This document shows, piece by piece, positions 1 to 7,178 of a stretch of 20,743 nucleotides of DNA; the stretch's first letter is position 1, and every line of letters starts with the position of its first letter. Both the position numbers and the translations under genes were made by a program. The stretch covers positions 1 through 20,743 of the forward strand of contig CAYNNP010000112.1 in NCBI GenBank assembly GCA_964398215.1, given 5' to 3'. The DNA is from CAYNNP01 sp964398215. Lineage in GTDB: Bacteria; Planctomycetota; Planctomycetia; Pirellulales; Pirellulaceae. The notes beneath the pieces were generated by a model. The model was not told the origin of the DNA, made no database searches, and saw only the letters and a program-made list of their open reading frames with translations.

Positions 1-500
1 TGATCGCCATGCGAATGGTCGTGATCGTGACTGTGTCCCAGATACCTCTCGCGTCGCTGGTTTGGTGCAAGGCTTCGCCAAGCATCTTCGGTCAATTGAC
101 AAAGCCGAATCGCTTGGTCACAACGCTGTGTCTCCCAATTTTGTGCATCATCTTCAATGGAAACACGAATCGATTCACTTAATTCGTAGATCGGTATCCA
201 ACGTTCTTCACTGATATCTGAATCAGCGGCAATTTCCGCGCTCCATGAAATCAGATCATTCAATTCCGATACCGCGCTGACATCGTCAGGCGTCTTTTCC
301 AATGTTGCGACCCGGGCCCTGATTTTCTTGCCCAAGTCGGCAAGAGATCGTGGTGTGTGGGCGGGCACTTCATGTTCGTGATCGTGCAGGCTTGTCTTGG
401 TGCTTTCCTGGCCACAACCAATCATCGGCAGCACAAGCACCAACAGCAATACCGAGCTGCACGAGAACTGAAATCGAAAAATCGGAGTACATTTTTTCAT
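1..500 (-). CDS. His-rich lipoprotein, partial (C-terminus beyond the window)
   Basis: The reading frame opens at the ATG complementary to 498-500 and stays open to base 1, giving about 166 residues with no stop. The start directly abuts the moxR stop codon (501-503), and GGAG lies about 9 bases upstream, so it is the last visible gene of the DUF58-moxR cluster. The N-terminus is a lipoprotein-type signal: MKK, a long Leu/Val core, then LPMIGC with the likely lipidated Cys29. After it come a short His/Glu patch (HDHEHE), a mostly alpha-helical acidic stretch with two Trp, and a dense His/Asp segment (HSHDHDHSHGD) exactly at the window edge. I do not recognise the family. The His clusters suggest metal binding outside the inner membrane; this is inference. 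It could also be part of the MoxR system in its own right. Confidence 0.8.
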   Translation of the reverse strand, partial: MKKCTPIFRFQFSCSSVLLLVLVLPMIGCGQESTKTSLHDHEHEVPAHTPRSLADLGKKIRARVATLEKTPDDVSAVSELNDLISWSAEIAADSDISEERWIPIYELSESIRVSIEDDAQNWETQRCDQAIRLCQLTEDAWRSLAPNQRRERYLGHSHDHDHSHGD

Positions 501-1454
501 CTATTTGTACTCCGGAGCGGGAACACTGGCCAAAGTTTGCTCGATAGCCGAATCGACATCGCCATTGGCGGCTAGTAATCGCACACTTAGAACAGGATAG
601 GCCACCTGCAACACGTCGCTGGGAGTCACAAAATTGCGGCCTTGCAACATTGCCCAAGCTTGTGAGATTCTTTGCCAAAGCAACATTCCTCGAGGACTCA
701 CACCGAGTTCGATTGTTGGATCATTGCGCGTAGCTTCCACCAAATCAACGATGTACTCTTGTACGCGTTGGTGAACGGAAATTACCGCAGCAGATTCTTG
801 CAACTTAACAAGTTCCTCTAGGCTTAAAACGGCGCTATCAATTTGTGATCCGTGAGTGCCTCGAGTTGCCGCTTCCAGGATTTTGACCTGAGCGCTTCGA
901 TCGGGGTAACCGATTTGAATCTTGATTGAAAATCGATCCAACTGAGCTTCAGGCAACGGATAGGCGCCGTGCGAGTCGATCGGATTCTGCGTCGCAATCA
1001 CAAAAAACGTTTCTGGCAAAGTGTGCGCGACCGCATCGATGGTGACTTGACGTTCAGCCATCGCTTCCAACAGCGCGCTTTGCGTTCGGGGCGTGGTTCG
1101 GTTCAGTTCGTCAGCCAACAGTACATCTGCGAACACAGGGCCGGGATGAAAATCGAACTCGTGTGTCTTTTGATTAAAGAGGTTGAAGCCCGTGACATCG
1201 GTTGGCAACAAATCGGGCGTGCACTGAACTCGAGCTAAGCGGCCACCCAGGCACTGCGCCAGCGCCTTGGCCAGCGAAGTCTTTCCCGTTCCCGGTAAAT
1301 CATCCAGCAGCAAGTGGCCACGCGCGAGCAAGCAGGCAATCACCAACTCGATCTGCTCGGACTTGCCCAGCAGCACCCCATTCAAGGATGCTCGTAGGTT
1401 TTGCAAGGATTCAATCCCAGCGGCAGAGCTTGATTCATTTACTGTGGCGGTCAT
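501..1454 (-). CDS. MoxR-family AAA+ ATPase
   Basis: This 317-residue protein is a MoxR-type AAA+ ATPase, a family thought to act as chaperones that activate or insert metal centres into partner proteins, usually with DUF58/VWA partners. Visible motifs are Walker A (DLPGTGKTS, about residues 52-60), Walker B (VLLADE, 111-116) followed by the NRTTPRTQSALLEAM helix typical of MoxR, sensor 1 (ATQNP, 154-158), and an arginine-finger region (LPEAQLDRF, 167-175). Length is normal for the family. The start overlaps the stop of the upstream transglutaminase-like gene as ATGA (1451-1454), with GGAGA about 8 bases upstream. The neighbours (DUF58 protein, transglutaminase-like protein) are the classic MoxR context. 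No oddities are visible. The family call is secure; the substrate is unknown. Confidence 0.95.
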   Translation of the reverse strand: MTATVNESSSAAGIESLQNLRASLNGVLLGKSEQIELVIACLLARGHLLLDDLPGTGKTSLAKALAQCLGGRLARVQCTPDLLPTDVTGFNLFNQKTHEFDFHPGPVFADVLLADELNRTTPRTQSALLEAMAERQVTIDAVAHTLPETFFVIATQNPIDSHGAYPLPEAQLDRFSIKIQIGYPDRSAQVKILEAATRGTHGSQIDSAVLSLEELVKLQESAAVISVHQRVQEYIVDLVEATRNDPTIELGVSPRGMLLWQRISQAWAMLQGRNFVTPSDVLQVAYPVLSVRLLAANGDVDSAIEQTLASVPAPEYK

Positions 1455-3733
1455 GACCGATTCTCCATCAACAATTTCTTGAGCGTCCGCATTGGCAATG
1501 CTCCAACGAGACCATTGGCGACTTGGATCTGAGCTCGACTTGGATCAGTATCCACATTTCCAAAATAAAGTCGATCAGCCAAATCGCAAAATGACCGGAT
1601 GATGACTTTGAGCTGCGAATCAGGAGTTTCTTGATCCGTCACTTCGTGCAGCAACCACTCGCGTGGCGGAGAACCAGTGGGCCGGGAGTGCCCAAGCAGT
1701 GTGGCACGTGTTTCAACGATTCGCAATGCAAACGCAAGTCGCCGACGGGGACTAAGTGCAACAGAAGCCCACCAGAGAACCGTCAAACCCAATTCCAACC
1801 AAATCAAGCGTGTTAGAAAGATCAGACTCGCGCCAGCGATCAACATCAATGCCGTTGACCAATGCTGAGCCGCAAATCTTTGCGAGGCAAGCCACCAAGA
1901 CACATCGTAGTTGGGTTCGTTGAATGACGGTGTGGGTTCGATTTCGAACCAGCTACCATAGTCCATCCGGATCTCGACCCAAGTATGCACATCGCGCGGA
2001 AGTACGTTGGTGTGACCAGCTGCGATTTCGACTGCTGACGGTCGCACATAGAGTCCCGTAACCAAACGCGACTGCAATCCAATCTCACGGGCCATCAAAG
2101 CAGCCGTGGTTGCAAACAAATGATCCCCACCACGACGCTTGTCGAGAAACTCGGTGATTGGAGAGTCGGATGTAAAATCCACGTTTCGATCAAAGACGAA
2201 TTCAGTGCGTAAATTCTGGACTATCGACCTTAGCTTCGCGTATGGTGTTGCGTCCTGATCGGTCCATTGCTGAACCAATTCTGAAATCGCCCGATCGGTT
2301 TCGACTGGCAGCGCGGCGTTCTTTACATCTCCCGATCGCGTTGACTTTTTACTGTTCACACTGGCGATCAGTTCATCTTCCATCGCACGCAATCCAATCG
2401 TATGGACAACGGTCAATGGCGGTACTCTCTCCCGACCCGGCATGAAAAAGGATCCATCATCATCGATCCCAAAGAAATCTTGGCGATCAACCAGCTTGAT
2501 ATGAACACCGCTGGACATCATTGGTGATGGCAGACGCGTTGTTTCCAAGCGGATCATTTTCAACTTGCCCTGCGCAATTCGGTCAGGATCGGATTCTAGA
2601 ACCTTCGCTATTGTATTTTGATCAAAGAACCAAACCTGGTCGCCAAATTCCTTGCGGGTTAGTTTTTTTTGGCGATAACTTACCTCGTTCTTCCAATCGA
2701 CTCCGTCAAATGTATCGTAGCGATTCATCGCTAATCGAATTCCAGTCGGGCCTGACCACTGAACCAGAGCATTCTTGGCGACATCCTCCAAGTGACGATG
2801 TTGTTTTTTGGGCGGCTGTCGATCAGTCGAAAACGATGCGCTTCCTTTGTCGCTGCGTGCTGTTCGGCTATGACTCTCCAACACGTTTTCCGAAGACATT
2901 CCCTGACGACGTTCTGATTTGCCCTTCTTTTTGGGTTCACCAATTGAATCGCTGAACATGTCGAACAGAGTGGATTCCGTGGACTCCAAGAACAGATCGC
3001 TTTCGACGGCACCGAAGGATTCTGCGTGGTCTTTTGCCGCAATCGCTGCATCACCACTTCCGACACCATGAGTCGCGGCTGGATCAGACCATTCAGATCC
3101 ACCACTGGTTGGCATGAATCCGAATTGAAAACGATCCGGTTCACCAAACCGATCTTTGGCGACCAGCCCACCCAAAACGAACAGAGCAACGGCCGCGATG
3201 ACCGTCAACGGCCGCAGAGATCCATTTCGCGAGACTTGATCTGCGGCACAAAGGTCGATTCGTTCCCAATGATTGGCGACCAAATGCCAAACGCAGACAG
3301 CCATCCAAGCAATGGCAATCAGAATCGCGTACTGAGCATCTGAGATCACCGTGCAAAAGAGCGTTAGAAAACCTGAGGCGACCAGCGACATGGAACGCAA
3401 TCGCCCAGGCAGTACTGCCAGCGCCAATGCAACCACGCCAAAGAACATCAACGCAGTTAGTTGCATGGGGATCGCAGCACCAAGTTTGCGCGAGGCTAAT
3501 GCGTTGACTATAGGCGGCGAAACCAACAGCAAACAACATGCTGCAGACAGTCGGCGGTTGCCTTTGGAAAGTCCAAAAGCGAATCCGATGAAACCCAGCC
3601 CAATCGCGATCAGTTCGATCATCAATATTGGGCGTGACTCCAGTGGAGATCGCAGCGACACTACCGCAACCAATCCGATGATTGCCAATAGAGAGGTTTC
3701 GCGTCGGCGTCGGTCAAGCTGCAGCATTGGCAT
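1451..3733 (-). CDS. Transglutaminase-like (TgpA-type) membrane protein lacking the catalytic Cys
   Basis: This is a 760-residue integral membrane protein. The N-terminal third is a run of hydrophobic segments (about residues 15-190), followed by a Ser/His-rich soluble linker, a transglutaminase-fold domain (about 480-605), another membrane segment (about 625-665) and a basic C-terminal tail. The fold is shown by GLQSRLVTGLY, the DVHTWVEI histidine motif (His583) and WFEIEPTPSF. In the usual position of the nucleophile, where family members read G-x-C-E-H, the sequence reads RRGGDHLFATTAAL, so Cys is replaced by Asp537; the third triad residue is Glu599 rather than Asp. Catalysis by the standard mechanism is therefore unlikely. 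The start at 3733 was chosen over an ATG at 3757 because AGGAGGT lies 5 bases before it. It overlaps the DUF58 gene by 20 bases and moxR by 4. Confidence 0.88.
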   Translation of the reverse strand: MPMLQLDRRRRETSLLAIIGLVAVVSLRSPLESRPILMIELIAIGLGFIGFAFGLSKGNRRLSAACCLLLVSPPIVNALASRKLGAAIPMQLTALMFFGVVALALAVLPGRLRSMSLVASGFLTLFCTVISDAQYAILIAIAWMAVCVWHLVANHWERIDLCAADQVSRNGSLRPLTVIAAVALFVLGGLVAKDRFGEPDRFQFGFMPTSGGSEWSDPAATHGVGSGDAAIAAKDHAESFGAVESDLFLESTESTLFDMFSDSIGEPKKKGKSERRQGMSSENVLESHSRTARSDKGSASFSTDRQPPKKQHRHLEDVAKNALVQWSGPTGIRLAMNRYDTFDGVDWKNEVSYRQKKLTRKEFGDQVWFFDQNTIAKVLESDPDRIAQGKLKMIRLETTRLPSPMMSSGVHIKLVDRQDFFGIDDDGSFFMPGRERVPPLTVVHTIGLRAMEDELIASVNSKKSTRSGDVKNAALPVETDRAISELVQQWTDQDATPYAKLRSIVQNLRTEFVFDRNVDFTSDSPITEFLDKRRGGDHLFATTAALMAREIGLQSRLVTGLYVRPSAVEIAAGHTNVLPRDVHTWVEIRMDYGSWFEIEPTPSFNEPNYDVSWWLASQRFAAQHWSTALMLIAGASLIFLTRLIWLELGLTVLWWASVALSPRRRLAFALRIVETRATLLGHSRPTGSPPREWLLHEVTDQETPDSQLKVIIRSFCDLADRLYFGNVDTDPSRAQIQVANGLVGALPMRTLKKLLMENRS

Positions 3734-4964
3734 GACCGACCTCCTGCCAGAAATCATTCAGTGCGGTCGATAAATCTTTGCTGCAGTCGACTTGCCAAAT
3801 TCGCAATCCATTGCCGCGTCGCATTGAGGCGCCAGGGTTGCTGACTCTGACCGTTGTCCCTGATGGATCGCCCGTGATTTCGATCGATACGTTTGACTGT
3901 GAAGTGCTTTCGCGCGAGCAAACGGTACCTTGAATCGGAATCATAGCCATCTGACTCAGGACTGCGTGAAAGGCAGCTTTTCCTTTGACAGGGTGTTTTG
4001 AGTCGATCCGACTTGATTTGTCACCGACTGCAACTCGGAGCGGCAACTTTTGTTGATGCAACGACGCAATGATACTGGCGGCAATACGAATGCGGCGTGA
4101 TAGTTCGGTTGCGCCAGCCGATCCAATCTTTGTATCCAAGCGAATGTCGATGACCGCTGTTTGAGGTGCACTGCGTTCGGACACCATCAACGAATTGGTG
4201 CGCGCGGATGCGACCCAATGAATATGCTTTGTTGAATCACCACGACGAAAGTCGCGGACTCCATTGATGTCGCCGTCGCGACCACTGCGTGAACCAATGC
4301 CAAGATCCGTAGCAACTTTGGCTGAGAATCTCACCAGTCCCGGGGTTGAATAGACTTTTGGCCAAACCGTTAGCTCAGAGACATGTTGGATTTCACGGCG
4401 CGCGGTCCAAATTCCAAACGGAAATGAACAAGCGACGTTTGGTACTTGCCGTGGGTACAGCCCTCGAACCTGAGGATGAATGTTGATCCCATAATCCGCT
4501 TGGCACATCGGAGGTACAGACGCTAAGCCAACAGTTGGAAGCGGCGCTGTTGATTCCGAATTCGGCGAGTCTTCATTGGCGTCGTGGTCGCTGTCCAAGT
4601 ATCCTTCGACAGCCAGACCCCACAACGGAATCGGTAATCGATTGCGAACTTTGACAACCATGCGGCACGGATCTTCTTCGTGCACAGTTTCTTCGCCAGG
4701 GGCTAGCTCTAGCCGCGTTGCACGAACCGCGATCAATGGCCAGACCATGCCGACGACGATGATCGTCACAAGCGATGCAGCCAAACTCCAGCCAACCGGG
4801 CTGAAGTACAATCCGATGATACAACTAATAATGGTTGCGACCACAAACCAGCCAATTGGTTCCTTCAACCAATAAACAAAACGATTCGCCCAAGGACAAA
4901 AATCGGTGGTCAGGATTCGCGACAGCCAACTTTGTGACTTAGGCATTTCATGGGCGGATGCCAT
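3714..4964 (-). CDS. DUF58 domain membrane protein
   Basis: This 416-residue protein has two adjacent membrane segments (about residues 39-55 and 57-80), a beta-rich middle region and a C-terminal DUF58 domain. The DUF58 signature is clear at about residues 235-263: GVRDFRRGDSTKHIHWVASA followed by R-T-N-S-L-M-V-S-E. An upstream FPFGIWTARR motif (181-190) is also typical of the family. DUF58 proteins are usually encoded with MoxR ATPases and transglutaminase-like proteins and are presumed partners of the ATPase; the biochemical role is not established. It is the first gene of the cluster. The ATG at 4964 has GGGAG about 9 bases upstream; an internal ATG at 4946 has no clear ribosome site. The end overlaps the next gene by 20 bases, implying coupling. 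Confidence 0.92.
   Translation of the reverse strand: MASAHEMPKSQSWLSRILTTDFCPWANRFVYWLKEPIGWFVVATIISCIIGLYFSPVGWSLAASLVTIIVVGMVWPLIAVRATRLELAPGEETVHEEDPCRMVVKVRNRLPIPLWGLAVEGYLDSDHDANEDSPNSESTAPLPTVGLASVPPMCQADYGINIHPQVRGLYPRQVPNVACSFPFGIWTARREIQHVSELTVWPKVYSTPGLVRFSAKVATDLGIGSRSGRDGDINGVRDFRRGDSTKHIHWVASARTNSLMVSERSAPQTAVIDIRLDTKIGSAGATELSRRIRIAASIIASLHQQKLPLRVAVGDKSSRIDSKHPVKGKAAFHAVLSQMAMIPIQGTVCSRESTSQSNVSIEITGDPSGTTVRVSNPGASMRRGNGLRIWQVDCSKDLSTALNDFWQEVGHANAAA
3739..3745 (-). promoter_or_regulatory. Shine-Dalgarno deciding the start of the transglutaminase-like gene
   Basis: The minus strand reads AGGAGGT then five bases then ATG (3733). It sits inside the last codons of the DUF58 gene and is a far better match than anything before the in-frame ATG at 3757. 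Confidence 0.75.
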
Positions 4965-5176
4965 GACGGATTACTCCCAAATACAATCAAACGTAAGACA
5001 TACTGCTGCTTTGGATCACAGATCACGTTAAGAGAGTTGTTCGCTGCATGCGCAATCGAGACTGAACTCTTGACGTCAAAACCCAGCGCAACCAATTCCT
5101 TGGTCACACGACAGGGCAATGCGATGTGCCAGCAAGCACAATCGAAACGGCGCAAGCACGCACCGTTTTCAGCAAC
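4965..5176 (-). other. Intergenic region upstream of the DUF58-moxR cluster
   Basis: These 212 bases separate the His/Cys-rich gene from the DUF58 gene on the same strand. The stretch holds an imperfect hairpin just after the upstream stop codon (5144-5170). A TTGACG on the minus strand could be a -35 element but has no convincing -10 partner. An open frame at 4910-5155 runs through it into the DUF58 start in another frame and has no recognisable features. Confidence 0.45.
5144..5170 (-). terminator. Weak hairpin after the His/Cys-rich gene
   Basis: GAAACGG (5144-5150) pairs with CCGTTTT/C (5163-5170), leaving a 12-base loop. It begins a few bases after the stop codon at 5177-5179. There is no real T-run on the minus-strand side, so termination is doubtful. 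Confidence 0.3.
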
Positions 5177-5614
5177 TTACGCGAGGGGCGGCCCGCGAAC
5201 GGACAGAGCACTTAGATCGATCGAAGTAACCCAAATTGGCTGGACGATCGTCAATTCAGTGGAGACATCAGCAAGCCGAAACTCAATTGCGTCGCTTGGC
5301 AATGTAATCGCATCACGCGATGCAAAGAACGATTGGCAAACACTGCATTCGTCAGAATCGTGATTGCAAGGAGCCGCAGGTTCTGAATCTTGCGGCAGCG
5401 CCTCATCAGCACTGGAATGGTCATCGTGATGACAACAATTCGAATGGTCGTGGTGATGTGCTTGGCTATCTGCGTCAACTGTTGGTGCATTCGATTCACA
5501 ACAGAGGCTCGCGTGATCATGATGGTGAGATCCAACGTGAACCCATCCTGCAACATTGCCAAACAGCAATGCAACGAGTGCAAAAAGGGCTACGAATCGA
5601 CGCTGGAAAAACAT
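5177..5614 (-). CDS. Exported His/Cys-rich small protein, DUF2946-like
   Basis: This 145-residue protein starts with a signal peptide or membrane anchor (MFFQRRF, then a Leu/Val/Ala core to about residue 22). It then carries dense metal-ligand clusters: SHHHDH, CC, HHHDHSNCCHHDDH, and a CSVC pair within HDSDECSVCQSFFA, and it ends in RGPPLA. The His blocks, CxxC and a C-terminal RGPP are features I associate with DUF2946-type periplasmic proteins, often found near copper genes; this is recognition, not a search. The frame is open upstream to about 5692, but ATG 5614 gives a compact signal peptide, so it was preferred; no strong ribosome site is visible. A clear paralogue lies at 19721-20104 (shared HDS-x-x-C-x-x-CQS and RGPP). 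A binding role for copper or zinc is inferred. Confidence 0.82.
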   Translation of the reverse strand: MFFQRRFVALFALVALLFGNVAGWVHVGSHHHDHASLCCESNAPTVDADSQAHHHDHSNCCHHDDHSSADEALPQDSEPAAPCNHDSDECSVCQSFFASRDAITLPSDAIEFRLADVSTELTIVQPIWVTSIDLSALSVRGPPLA

Positions 5615-5668
5615 GAGACCAGGAACCACCAACCAAGTTAAATTGGAGCAGTAAAAGTTGACTGTGAA

Positions 5669-5698
5669 TACGTACAGTATGACATAAACCACTACGTA
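5669..5698 (-). promoter_or_regulatory. Paired TACGTA palindromes, possible operator
   Basis: TACGTA occurs at 5669-5674 and again at 5693-5698, 24 bases apart. The first lies just downstream of the proposed -10 and the second lies between the proposed -35 and -10 of the His/Cys-rich gene. A dimeric repressor site (for example of a BlaI/CopY-like regulator) is conceivable, but TACGTA is not the published CopY core and no regulator gene is in the window. Confidence 0.25.
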
Positions 5699-5705
5699 AA
5701 GTCAA
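5676..5705 (-). promoter_or_regulatory. Candidate sigma-70-like promoter of the His/Cys-rich gene
   Basis: The minus strand reads TTGACT (5705-5700), an 18-base spacer, then CATACT (5681-5676), matching five of six and four of six consensus positions. It sits about 60 bases upstream of the ATG at 5614. Planctomycete promoters are poorly defined, so this is tentative. Confidence 0.35.
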
Positions 5706-5889
5706 TGTAAATGGTTTCTCAATTATTCCATTTCGCCCCACAATTTCGCTTTTTTCCAGGGGATTCGGCCCCAGAACTTGGCTTTGCAAGTCTTTTGTTT
5801 TTAGTTCCCACTTAGCACGCGTCTTGCTTAAAAAAATCTCTCACCGTGTCCGCGTTTTGTGAGCAGTGTGATCAGCGGTTTTTCAAGAA

Positions 5890-5914
5890 CGCGGCGGATT
5901 ATTTTGACGCCGCG
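5890..5914 (-). terminator. Hairpin at the end of tadD, candidate terminator of the tad locus
   Basis: CGCGGCG (5890-5896) and CGCCGCG (5908-5914) are perfectly complementary around an 11-base loop. The stem overlaps the last codons and stop codon of tadD. On the minus strand it is followed by TTCTTG rather than a clean T-run, so strength is uncertain. Position at the end of a long operon supports a terminator. Confidence 0.42.
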
Positions 5915-6639
5915 GATTTGTTGGTTGTCATTGCGACTTTCGACATTAGTGCATCACGCAGAGCAACGGATTCACGACTACAGTCGGGATACTGTGTGGA
6001 CAATTTCGCGTGTTCGACTGCTGCATCGGTACGACCAGCTTCCATTTCTAGGATGGCCATATTGTGGTGCGCCGCAGACAGGCCATACATGGATTCAAAG
6101 TTCGACAACGCACCTTGGCGATCGCCTTTGCGGTGCAGGACAACTGCTTGAGTTGATCTCAGTCGTTGGTCGTCTGGCGTTACCATCAACCCACGACCGA
6201 CGGCTTCCAGTGCTGCATCCGCGCGGCCCATATCCATCAGCGTCCAGGCAAGATTGTTGAATGTTGACGAGTCCGCATGACCGCTTGCGATTGCACTTTC
6301 GTATCTCGCAACAGCAGTCTCTGAATCGCCTATCTGCGCGAACAATGGAGCCAATTCCAAATCAAAACTCTGGCCGTTGGATTCTAGACTCTCTGCCTTC
6401 TCGTACAGTGCGATCGCTTCGGTGGCGTGTCCTTTCGTTGCCAAGCTCTTTGCAGTTTCAATGCACAGTTCACGCTCGTTGTGGTTAGCCGTGCCATTGA
6501 AGGATTTGGCTCTATCGAACTGTGGAACAATTTCGCGATCTTCAGCTTGGCGAAGCAGGCTGCATCCAACAAAGCAGCTGTACAATAAGGCCAATGTACC
6601 CGTTGTAACTAACCAATGCGTTCTGGTTTTTGTGTGCAT
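5899..6639 (-). CDS. tadD: TadD-like TPR lipoprotein
   Basis: This 246-residue protein carries an N-terminal lipoprotein signal (Thr/Leu-rich core, then FVGC with Cys26) and several tetratricopeptide repeats. TPR-like helices are visible as ATKGHATEAIALYEKAESL, QIGDSETAVARYESAI, NNLAWTLMDMGRADAALEAV and HRKGDRQGALSNFESM. TadD proteins are TPR lipoproteins of the Flp pilus system that support secretin assembly at the outer membrane. It is the last gene of the locus: its ATG overlaps the stop of the CpaD-like gene (TGATG at 6637-6641) with AGGAG 7 bases upstream. A hairpin covers its end. TPR lipoproteins are common, so the TadD call leans on position as well as sequence. Confidence 0.85.
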   Translation of the reverse strand: MHTKTRTHWLVTTGTLALLYSCFVGCSLLRQAEDREIVPQFDRAKSFNGTANHNERELCIETAKSLATKGHATEAIALYEKAESLESNGQSFDLELAPLFAQIGDSETAVARYESAIASGHADSSTFNNLAWTLMDMGRADAALEAVGRGLMVTPDDQRLRSTQAVVLHRKGDRQGALSNFESMYGLSAAHHNMAILEMEAGRTDAAVEHAKLSTQYPDCSRESVALRDALMSKVAMTTNKSAASK

Positions 6640-7178
6640 CAGAACGCTCCTGCCTGTCCAGTACCAATGTTTCCGTTATTGCCGATATTGCCTGTGTTGT
6701 TCATGCGATTTTGGTTAAGTCCACTTACGACCCGCTCGGCAACTGGTCCGGAGAGACCTAGCGCGGCGGGTGTTGCAACCACAACATCGATTGGCGGCAC
6801 GCCAAGACTGCCGAGATAGTAGACAAAATCGTTGACACGCGATTGATCAAGCTGCTCACTGGATGAAGGTTCAATGACCCAAGTGGTTTGTTGTGTAGAT
6901 CCTCCATTCTGTACCATTCGTTGGACCCGTTCGATTGCTGCAGGGGAAAGCTGTGTTGACTTGCCTATGAAATCACTCTGGTACAGTACCGTTTGGTCTG
7001 CCAACGCGCTGGTCGCTTGAGCGGTCTGCAACCGACAAAGTTTCGATCCAACAGGTTCTGGAATTGATCCTGCGGGGATATCTGCACATCGGTCTACGCC
7101 AAGGATCCCGTTTTGCATACAACCAGCCGAAAAACACAGGCAGAGTACGACGACTATAGGATATAGATTGCGGCTCAT
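6639..7178 (-). CDS. CpaD-like pilus lipoprotein
   Basis: This 179-residue protein has a short signal peptide ending SAGC (Cys20), typical of a lipoprotein, and a mature part with two more Cys residues (31 and 48). LSPAAIERVQRMV (about 78-90) and SRVNDFVYYLGSLGVPP (about 113-129) resemble the OmpA/CpaD-type region found in CpaD proteins, which help localise the tad secretin in the outer membrane. The C-terminus is a low-complexity Asn/Gly tail (NNTGNIGNNGNIGTG). The start ATG at 7178 overlaps the secretin stop by one base and has GGAGGT 5 bases before it; a GTG three bases earlier is less well placed. Its position between cpaC and tadD supports the role. Family assignment is moderate. Confidence 0.72.
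   Translation of the reverse strand: MSRNLYPIVVVLCLCFSAGCMQNGILGVDRCADIPAGSIPEPVGSKLCRLQTAQATSALADQTVLYQSDFIGKSTQLSPAAIERVQRMVQNGGSTQQTTWVIEPSSSEQLDQSRVNDFVYYLGSLGVPPIDVVVATPAALGLSGPVAERVVSGLNQNRMNNTGNIGNNGNIGTGQAGAF

Larger units (their letters stand above)
5615..5898 (-). other. Intergenic region between tadD and the His/Cys-rich gene
   Basis: No gene is visible in these 284 bases. The part near 5615-5710 is AT-rich and contains a plausible minus-strand promoter and two TACGTA palindromes. The part near the tadD stop contains a GC-rich hairpin. A short GGGG/CCCC pairing around 5757-5772 is too small to interpret. Confidence 0.5.

Noticed and set aside
2521..2955. 144-codon plus-strand frame inside the transglutaminase-like gene
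   Set aside because: Opposite-strand shadow of a well-supported gene.
4910..5155. 81-codon minus-strand frame upstream of the DUF58 gene
   Set aside because: It runs into the DUF58 start in another frame, has no ribosome site and no recognisable domain.
5846..6260. Overlapping plus-strand frames near the tadD end
   Set aside because: Shadows of tadD with no signal for translation; the tadD TPR pattern and lipobox are clear.
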